Shown: positions 50,179 through 55,596 of the stretch, piece by piece | How positions within the stretch are numbered: the first letter of the stretch is position 1 | Layout: each line of letters starts with the position of its first letter | Assembly: GCA_049974865.1 (NCBI GenBank) | Contig: JBNGCX010000022.1 | Location: forward strand, 1-55,596 | Direction: 5' to 3' | DNA length: 55,596 nt | From: JAGSOU01 sp049974865 | GTDB lineage: Bacteria > Pseudomonadota > Alphaproteobacteria > Rhodobacterales > Rhodobacteraceae | Translations under genes and position numbers: made by a program | Notes under the pieces: model-generated | The model's database searches: none | What the model was told of the DNA's origin: nothing | What the model saw: only the letters and a program-made list of their open reading frames with translations

Positions 50179-50769
50179 TCAGGCCGCCGGGCGCCAGTTC
50201 GCGGCGATGATCGAGAAGCCGCCATCGTAGCAGCGCAGCCGGGTCAGCGACAGCGGCGCCACCTCGAAGGCCAGCCCCCGCGCCGGGGCCTCCAGCGCCA
50301 GCCCCAGCGCCGCGCGCACCACGCCGGCGTGGCAGACCACCGCCAGCGGCCCCTCCTGCGCCCGCGCCGCCAGCGCGCGCAGCGCCGGGGCGACGCGGCT
50401 GCACAGCTCGTCAAAACTTTCGCCGCCGGGCGGGCGGTGGGCGGCCAGCTCTTCGGCCGACAGTCGCCCCAGGTCGGGCAACTCGGCCAGCGGCTGGCCG
50501 TCCCAGGCGCCGAAATCCTGTTCCCACAGGCGCGCGTCCAGCTCGGGCGCGGCGCGCCCGGGCCAAAGCAGCTCTGCCGTCTGGCGGCAGCGCAGCGCCG
50601 GGCTGGAGACCACCACGGGCACCCGCGCCAGCATCCCGCGCAGCGCCTCCAGCCCGGGATAGGGGCCCTCGGCAATGGCCACGTCGCTGCGCCCGCAAAG
50701 CCGCCCCTCGGCCGCGGCCGGGGCGTGGCGGATCAGGATAAGCTCGGATCGTGCAGGCGGGGCGGTCAA
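50179..50769 (-). CDS. Histidine phosphatase, CobC-type (alpha-ribazole phosphatase)
   Basis: This 196-residue phosphoglycerate-mutase-fold phosphatase has ELILIRHAPAA (catalytic histidine), SPALRCRQTAELLWPG, FGAWDGQPLAELPDL and VVCHAGVVRAALG. The TTG start at 50769 has AAGGAAAG upstream and avoids overlap with the divergent cobU; an ATG at 50814 would overlap cobU. Its neighbours cobU, cobT and cobS make alpha-ribazole-5'-phosphate phosphatase the likely role. Confidence 0.85.
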   Translation of the reverse strand: MTAPPARSELILIRHAPAAAEGRLCGRSDVAIAEGPYPGLEALRGMLARVPVVVSSPALRCRQTAELLWPGRAAPELDARLWEQDFGAWDGQPLAELPDLGRLSAEELAAHRPPGGESFDELCSRVAPALRALAARAQEGPLAVVCHAGVVRAALGLALEAPARGLAFEVAPLSLTRLRCYDGGFSIIAANWRPAA

Positions 50770-50812
50770 TTCGTCTTTCCTTCGGGCCGGGAATTTGGTT
50801 TCACACGAAGCC

Positions 50813-51337
50813 ATGAGAAAGTCGATACTGGTGACCGGCGGCGCCCGGTCGGGCAAGAGCGCGCTGGCCGAAGGGCTGGTGCTGTCGATGGGGCCGCACC
50901 CCGTCTACATCGCCACGGCCGAGGCGCTGGACGAGGAAATGGCGGCCCGCATCGCCGCGCACCAGGCCCGCCGCGGCCCGGGCTGGACCACCCATGCCGA
51001 GCCGCTGAAGCTGGTGCAGGCCCTGCGCGAGACCGACGGCGGCGCGCCCCGGCTGGTCGACTGCCTGACCCTGTGGCTGAGCAACCTGTTGCATGCCGGG
51101 CGCGATTGGCGGGCCGAGGCGCAGGCGCTGGCCGGGGCCATCGCCGAACAGGCCGCGCCCGTGGTGTTCGTCTCCAACGAGGTCGGCGCGGGCATCGTGC
51201 CCGAAAACGCTCTGGCCCGCCGGTTCCGCGATGCCGCGGGACATCTCAACCAGACCGTCGCCGCCGCCTGCGACGAGGTCTACCTCTCCGTCGCGGGCTA
51301 TCCCCTGAAAGTGAAACCCAATGACATCACCTTTTGA
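50813..51337 (+). CDS. cobU: CobU, adenosylcobinamide kinase/guanylyltransferase
   Basis: This 174-residue bifunctional enzyme activates adenosylcobinamide to the GDP form in B12 nucleotide-loop assembly. The P-loop is at the very N-terminus (VTGGARSGKSALAEG), followed by YIATAEALDEEM, RIAAHQARRGPGW (guanylylated histidine region), LVDCLTLWLSNLL and FVSNEVGAGIVP. The end overlaps cobT by 17 bases. Only 43 bases separate it from the divergent CobC-like gene, too few for a cobalamin riboswitch. Confidence 0.94.
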   Translation: MRKSILVTGGARSGKSALAEGLVLSMGPHPVYIATAEALDEEMAARIAAHQARRGPGWTTHAEPLKLVQALRETDGGAPRLVDCLTLWLSNLLHAGRDWRAEAQALAGAIAEQAAPVVFVSNEVGAGIVPENALARRFRDAAGHLNQTVAAACDEVYLSVAGYPLKVKPNDITF

Positions 51338-52337
51338 GCTGGCCGCCCTGGCCGATGCCGCCGGCCTGGCCGCGCGCCTTCCGCAAACCGACGCCGCCGC
51401 CGCCGAGGCCGCCCGCGCGCGCCAGGACAGCCTGACCAAGCCGCCCGGCGCGCTGGGCCGGCTGGAGGAACTGGCGGTCTTCATGGCCGGCTGGCGCGGC
51501 ACCGACCGCCCGGCGATCGACCGGGCGCAGGCGCTGGTCTTCGCCGGCAACCACGGCATCTGCGCGCAAGGGGTGAACCCCTTCCCGCAGGCGGTGACCG
51601 CGCAGATGGTGGCGAATTTCGAGGCCGGGGGCGCCGCGATCAACCAGCTCTGCCGGGCCAACGGGGCCGATCTGTCGGTGATCGCGCTCGACCTCGACCG
51701 GCCCACGGCGGATTTCACCGAAGGCACTGCGATGACCGAGGCGGACTGCCTCGACGCGCTGAACCGGGGTGCCGCGGCGGTGGACACATCCGCCGACGTG
51801 CTGGTGCTGGGCGAGATGGGGATCGGCAATTCGACCGTCGCCGCCGCGTTGGCCTGCGCCGTGTTCGGCGGCGCGCCCGGCGATTGGGTGGGCCCCGGCA
51901 CCGGATCGGACGACGCGGGGCTGGCGCGCAAGCGTGACGCCGTGGCCAGGGGGCTGGCGCGGCATGGCGCGGTGCGGGGGCTGGAAATCCTCGCCGCCCT
52001 GGGCGGGCGCGAGCAGGCGGCGATCTGCGGCGCGCTGCTGGCCGCGCGGGCCGCGCGCATCCCGGTGCTGCTGGACGGGTTCATCTGCACCGCCGCCACC
52101 GCGCCGCTTTTCGCCGTCGATCCGGGGCTGCTGGATCACTGCCTCGCCGGCCACCAGAGCGCCGAACCGGGCCACCGGCACCTGCTCGACGCGATGGGCA
52201 AGCGCGCGGTGCTGGAGTTCGACATGCGGCTGGGCGAGGGCTCGGGCGCGGCGCTGGCGCTGGGCATCCTGCGCAGCGCGCTGGCTTGCCACAACGGCAT
52301 GGCCACCTTCGCCGAGGCGGGGGTGTCGGGCGGATGA
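51321..52337 (+). CDS. cobT: CobT, nicotinate-nucleotide:dimethylbenzimidazole phosphoribosyltransferase
   Basis: This 338-residue CobT makes alpha-ribazole 5'-phosphate. Motifs are LTKPPGALGRLEELA, FAGNHGICAQGVNPFPQ, LGEMGIGNSTVAAAL, DGFICTAATAPL and the catalytic glutamate in RLGEGSGAALAL. The length is typical. It begins inside the end of cobU and overlaps cobS by an ATGA. Confidence 0.95.
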   Translation: MTSPFELAALADAAGLAARLPQTDAAAAEAARARQDSLTKPPGALGRLEELAVFMAGWRGTDRPAIDRAQALVFAGNHGICAQGVNPFPQAVTAQMVANFEAGGAAINQLCRANGADLSVIALDLDRPTADFTEGTAMTEADCLDALNRGAAAVDTSADVLVLGEMGIGNSTVAAALACAVFGGAPGDWVGPGTGSDDAGLARKRDAVARGLARHGAVRGLEILAALGGREQAAICGALLAARAARIPVLLDGFICTAATAPLFAVDPGLLDHCLAGHQSAEPGHRHLLDAMGKRAVLEFDMRLGEGSGAALALGILRSALACHNGMATFAEAGVSGG

Positions 52338-53092
52338 GCGCGCCGGCCCGCCGCCTGGCCGAGCTGCGCGTCGCGGCGATGCTGCTGACGCGGCTGCCGA
52401 TGGGGCGGCTGTCGGGCCATGTGCTGACGCTGGCCGAGGCGCGCTGGGCCTGGCCGCTGGTGGGGGCCGGGATCGGCGCGCTGATGTGGGCCGCTTGCGC
52501 GGGCGCGGCGGCGCTGGGCCTGCCGCCGGGGATTGCGGCGCTGCTGGCCGTGGCGGCGGGCGTGCTGGTGACCGGCGGGCTGCACGAGGACGGGCTGGCC
52601 GACCTCGCCGATGGTTTCGGCGGCGGGCGCGACCGGGAGGCCAAGCTGGAGATCATGCGCGACAGCCGCATCGGCAGCTACGGCGTGCTGGCGCTGGCGA
52701 TTGTGCTGGGGCTGAAGGTGCAGGCGATGGCGGGCGTGGCAGGCTCCGCCCCGCCGCTCTGGCCCTTCGTGGCGCTGGCGGCGGGCAGCCGTTTCGCCAT
52801 GCTCGCGGTGTTGGAGGCGCTGCCGCCCGCCCGCGCCGACGGGCTGGGCCACGCGGCGGGGCAGGCGGGGGGCTGGCGGCCCTGGGCCGGGCTGGCTGTG
52901 GCGCTGGTCGTCGCGCTGCCGCTGGGCGGCGCGGCGCTGGGACTGGTGGCGGCGCTGGCGCTGGCGGCCGTGGCGGTGGCCGCGCTGGCCAAACGGCAGA
53001 TCGGCGGGCAGACCGGAGACGTGCTGGGCGCGGTGCAGCAGGTCTCGGACTGCGCGGGCTGGCTGGCGGCGCTGCTGCTGCTCGGGGCCTGA
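52334..53092 (+). CDS. cobS: CobS, cobalamin synthase
   Basis: This 252-residue inner-membrane enzyme joins alpha-ribazole phosphate to adenosylcobinamide-GDP. It is rich in alanine/leucine membrane spans and has the metal-binding region GLHEDGLADLADGFGGGRDREAKLEIMRDSRIG and LLLTRLPMG near the start. It ends CAGWLAALLLLGA. The ATG at 52334 is in an ATGA overlap with cobT. Confidence 0.93.
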   Translation: MSAPARRLAELRVAAMLLTRLPMGRLSGHVLTLAEARWAWPLVGAGIGALMWAACAGAAALGLPPGIAALLAVAAGVLVTGGLHEDGLADLADGFGGGRDREAKLEIMRDSRIGSYGVLALAIVLGLKVQAMAGVAGSAPPLWPFVALAAGSRFAMLAVLEALPPARADGLGHAAGQAGGWRPWAGLAVALVVALPLGGAALGLVAALALAAVAVAALAKRQIGGQTGDVLGAVQQVSDCAGWLAALLLLGA

Positions 53093-53151
53093 GCAATTCT
53101 GCGAAAACGAAATGAATTGATCGGATCGGCGCCTGTGCTATGCGTGAATGC

Positions 53152-54057
53152 ATGGATTGGCGAGCCGTGAATTTCGACTGGAACCGGGCCCGGGCCTTCC
53201 TCGTCACCGCCGAGGAGGGCTCGCTGTCCGCGGCGGCCCGCGCCTTGGGCCTGGCGCAGCCCACGCTGGGCCGGCAGGTGGCCGCGCTGGAGGAGGAACT
53301 GGGCGTCGCCCTGTTCGAACGCGCCGGCCGCGGGCTGAGCCTGACGCCCACCGGGCTGGACCTGCTGGAACATGTGCGCAGCATGGGCGAGGCCGCCGGG
53401 CGCGTCTCGCTGGCCGCCACCGGCCGCGCGCAGGAGATCGCGGGCACCGTCACCGTCAGCGCGGGCGAGGCCTATGCCGCCTTCCTGCTGCCCCCCATCC
53501 TGGCACGGCTGCGCCGGCAGCATCCCGGCATCCGGGTCGAGATCGTGGCCGCCAACGCCGTCAGCGACCTGCGCCGGCGCGAGGCGGATATCGCCATCCG
53601 CAACGCCCGGCCAGCCGACCCCGAACTGATCGCGCGCAAGATCCGCGACGACGAGGCCTGCCTCTATGCCGCGCCCGCCTGCCTCAACCGGATCGGGCCG
53701 GTCAACGGCCCCGAGGACCTGACGGGTGCCGATTTCATCGGCTTCGACGAGGGCGGCGCGCTGCGCGAGGCGCTGGCCACGGTGGGGCTGCGCCTGACGC
53801 GCGAGAATTTCATGGTGCTCAGCGGCAGCCACCTGGTGCAGTGGGAATGCGTCAAGCAGGGGATGGGCATCGGCCTGATGCCCGCGGCCATCGGCGACGC
53901 CGAACCGGCGGTGCGCCGGGTGCTGCCGGACCTGCCGCCGATCCCCTTCCCGGTCTGGCTGACCGCGCATCGCGAGCTGCACAGCAGCCGCAGGATCCGG
54001 CTGGTTTTCGACCTGCTGGCCGAGGCACTGTCGGGCCGGGGCGGGGAGGGCGCCTAG
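53152..54057 (+). CDS. LysR-family transcriptional regulator
   Basis: This 301-residue LysR protein has the helix-turn-helix FLVTAEEGSLSAAARALGLAQPTLGRQVAALEEELG (about 15-49) and a substrate-binding domain. It is of the group with ADIAIRNARPADPELIARKIRDDE. Three starts are possible (ATG 53140, ATG 53152, GTG 53167), none with a good ribosome site; I prefer 53152 because DWNRARAFL is then near the N-terminus. The target is unknown. Its stop shares the palindrome CTAG with the convergent nadC stop. Confidence 0.85.
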   Translation: MDWRAVNFDWNRARAFLVTAEEGSLSAAARALGLAQPTLGRQVAALEEELGVALFERAGRGLSLTPTGLDLLEHVRSMGEAAGRVSLAATGRAQEIAGTVTVSAGEAYAAFLLPPILARLRRQHPGIRVEIVAANAVSDLRRREADIAIRNARPADPELIARKIRDDEACLYAAPACLNRIGPVNGPEDLTGADFIGFDEGGALREALATVGLRLTRENFMVLSGSHLVQWECVKQGMGIGLMPAAIGDAEPAVRRVLPDLPPIPFPVWLTAHRELHSSRRIRLVFDLLAEALSGRGGEGA

Positions 54058-54908
54058 GCGCCGAAATCCAGCCCCAGGTCCAGCGTCCGGGCCGAATGGG
54101 TCAGCGCGCCGGAGGAGATGTAGTCGACGCCGGTCGCGGCGACCTCGGCGATCCGCTCCAGATTCATGTTGCCCGAGGCCTCGGTCACCATGCGGCCTGC
54201 GACCATCTCCACCGCCTGGCGCAGGGTGGGGGTGTCCATGTTGTCCAGCAGCACCACGTCCGCGCCGCCGACCGCCAGCGCCTCTTCCAACTGGTCCAGC
54301 CGGTCGACCTCGATCTCCACCCGTATCATGTGCGAGGCCGATTTCGTCACCGCCTCCAGCACCTCGCGGATGCCGCCCGCCGCCGCGATGTGGTTGTCCT
54401 TGATCAGGATCGCGTCCGACAGCGAGAAGCGGTGGTTGAACCCGCCGCCGTGCAGCACGGCCAGCTTCTCGGCGATGCGCAGGCCCGGCGTGGTCTTGCG
54501 GGTGCAGGTGATGCGGGTTTCGGTGCCCGCGGTCTGGGTCACGAAACGCGCGGTCAGCGTGGCGATGCCCGACAGCCGCCCGGCGAAGTTGAGCGCCACC
54601 CGCTCGCCCGACAGGATCGCGGCGGCGTCGCCCTCGATCTCCATCAGCAGGTCGCCCGGCTGGCAGGGGCTGCCGTCAGCCACATGGGTGGTCACGCGCA
54701 GGGCGGGGTCGACCAGGCGGAAGGCCATTTCGGCGATCTGCATGCCCGACACGACGCCCGCCTCGCGCGCGTTCAACTGCGCGCGATAGGTGGTGCCGGG
54801 CGCGATCACCGCGCGGCTGGTCAGGTCGCCATAGGCGCCGAGGTCTTCCATCAGCGCGCCGCGCACCATCGGTTCGAGGATCAGGTCGGGAACGGTTGCG
54901 TGGCTCAT
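54054..54908 (-). CDS. nadC: NadC, quinolinate phosphoribosyltransferase
   Basis: This 284-residue enzyme decarboxylates quinolinate onto PRPP to give nicotinate mononucleotide. Motifs are LMEDLGAYGDLTSRAV, LNFAGRLSGIATLTARFV, TRKTTPGLRIAEKLAVLHGGGFNHRFSL and VEIEVDRLDQLEEAL. It overlaps the nadB stop by an ATGA, so the two are co-transcribed. Confidence 0.95.
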   Translation of the reverse strand: MSHATVPDLILEPMVRGALMEDLGAYGDLTSRAVIAPGTTYRAQLNAREAGVVSGMQIAEMAFRLVDPALRVTTHVADGSPCQPGDLLMEIEGDAAAILSGERVALNFAGRLSGIATLTARFVTQTAGTETRITCTRKTTPGLRIAEKLAVLHGGGFNHRFSLSDAILIKDNHIAAAGGIREVLEAVTKSASHMIRVEIEVDRLDQLEEALAVGGADVVLLDNMDTPTLRQAVEMVAGRMVTEASGNMNLERIAEVAATGVDYISSGALTHSARTLDLGLDFGA

Positions 54909-55596
54909 GACAATTCCTTTTCCACCTGGGCCCGCAAGGCCAGGGCGTCGTCGAGGGTGAGGCGCGAGCGGCGGGCGAATTTTTCCCGCGGCTCGGGGAA
55001 GTCGTCGCGGCAATGCGCGCCGCGGCTTTCTTCGCGCATCAGGGCGGCGGCGGCGATCAGCGTGGCGGTCGCCGTCATGTTCAGGAAGGCGGGGCAGACG
55101 GCCTGCGCGGCCTCAAGCCGGGCGAATTCGGCCAGCGCCGTCTTCAGGCCGGCGGCGTTGCGCACCACGCCCACATGCGCGGTCATCACCCGGCGCAGCG
55201 TGGCGACGGCATCGGGGTCGGGCGCCGAGCCGTCGGCTTGGAAGGCGGGGCTGACCGTGACGGCCTGCGGCATGTCGGGGCCGAGCGCCTGGTCGATGCC
55301 CGCCGCGCAGGCGCGGGCATAGACCAGCGCCTCCAACAACCCGTTTGAGGCCAGCCGGTTGGCCCCGTGAAACCCGGTCGAGGAGGCCTCGCCGCAGACC
55401 CATAGATTGCCGAGACTGGCGCGGCCCCCGGCATCCACGTCGATGCCGCCCATGTGGAAATGGGCGGCGGCGGCGACCGGGATCGGCTGCCGCGTCGGAT
55501 CGAGCCCGTTGCGCAGGCAGGCCTCGGCCACGGCGGGGAACTGGGTTTTCACCCGGTCGCCCAGGGCCGCGCGGGTGTCGAGCGCCGGGCGCAGGC
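54905..55596 (-). CDS. nadB: NadB, L-aspartate oxidase (3' part; start outside the window)
   Basis: The reading frame stays open to the right edge, so only the C-terminal 229 residues are seen. The FAD-linked succinate dehydrogenase/aspartate oxidase features are PVAAAAHFHMGGIDVDAGGRASLGNLWVCGEASSTGFHGANRLASNGLLEALVYA region and a helical C-terminal domain ending LALRAQVEKELS. NadB oxidises aspartate to iminoaspartate. The gene lies directly upstream of nadC. Confidence 0.92.
   Translation of the reverse strand, partial: LRPALDTRAALGDRVKTQFPAVAEACLRNGLDPTRQPIPVAAAAHFHMGGIDVDAGGRASLGNLWVCGEASSTGFHGANRLASNGLLEALVYARACAAGIDQALGPDMPQAVTVSPAFQADGSAPDPDAVATLRRVMTAHVGVVRNAAGLKTALAEFARLEAAQAVCPAFLNMTATATLIAAAALMREESRGAHCRDDFPEPREKFARRSRLTLDDALALRAQVEKELS

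Noticed and set aside
50770..50812. Cobalamin riboswitch upstream of cobU
   Set aside because: The divergent spacer is only 43 bases, far shorter than a cobalamin riboswitch, and no B12-box-like sequence is seen.

Overview
The window is GC-rich, densely coding DNA with no gap over 300 bases, no RNA gene, no insertion sequence and no CRISPR array that I can see. Gene content points to a marine or saline member of the Rhodobacteraceae (Alphaproteobacteria) that oxidises reduced sulfur, can fix CO2, scavenges phosphonates and eats ectoine. The evidence is the soxXYZABCD order, a form II RuBisCO (CbbM) Calvin operon with divergent cbbR, a complete C-P lyase set and an alphaproteobacterial doe/eut ectoine cluster. 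The exact genus cannot be read from this alone; Thioclava-, Paracoccus- or Rhodovulum-like lineages fit.

Layout. (1) 1-7353: thiosulfate oxidation genes soxXYZABCD with an inverted-repeat promoter region, closed by a strong terminator and followed by a Tat-exported thioredoxin. (2) 7451-23658: a flavin reductase, then a phosphonate region: phnCDE1E2 plus a hexapeptide transferase; a minus-strand phnF-phnM1 pair; phnGHI, a small antisense membrane-protein gene, phnJK, a CorA-type channel, phnLN; a minus-strand 2H phosphoesterase; a second phnM and a phasin-like gene. PhnP and PhnO are missing, and the 2H protein is the obvious candidate to replace PhnP. (3) 23790-31822: ectoine degradation: minus-strand doeA and an ArgE-like deacetylase, divergent from eutB, eutC, doeX, an aldehyde dehydrogenase and doeD. 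(4) 31853-33692: an MFS transporter and a secreted cysteine-containing protein of unknown role. (5) 33915-38582: a DUF442-sulfide:quinone oxidoreductase fusion with its own 24-bp palindromic operator, and an operon of an aberrant metallo-beta-lactamase-fold protein, a peroxiredoxin-like protein, phosphoglycolate phosphatase and CbbY. (6) 38648-49050: the Calvin operon cbbF-cbbP-tkt-gap-pgk-fba-cbbM-rpe with divergent cbbR, followed by the C-terminal remnant of a MerR regulator. (7) 49225-55596: an SDR, cobalamin nucleotide-loop genes (a CobC-like phosphatase, cobU, cobT, cobS), a LysR regulator, nadC and the 3' part of nadB.

How it fits together. Sox enzymes and the SQR-type protein deliver electrons from thiosulfate and sulfide, the cbb operon spends them on CO2 fixation, and CbbY with phosphoglycolate phosphatase clear RuBisCO side products. 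The phn and ectoine blocks supply phosphorus and C/N from organic solutes.

The least conventional items are the antisense 47-residue membrane protein inside the C-P lyase operon, the likely PhnP replacement, the two PhnM types, the CorA channel inside the phn operon, the sulfur-responsive-looking operators at 35663 and 38618, the metallo-beta-lactamase protein that has lost most of HxHxDH, and a family of double-hairpin intergenic repeats (three copies).
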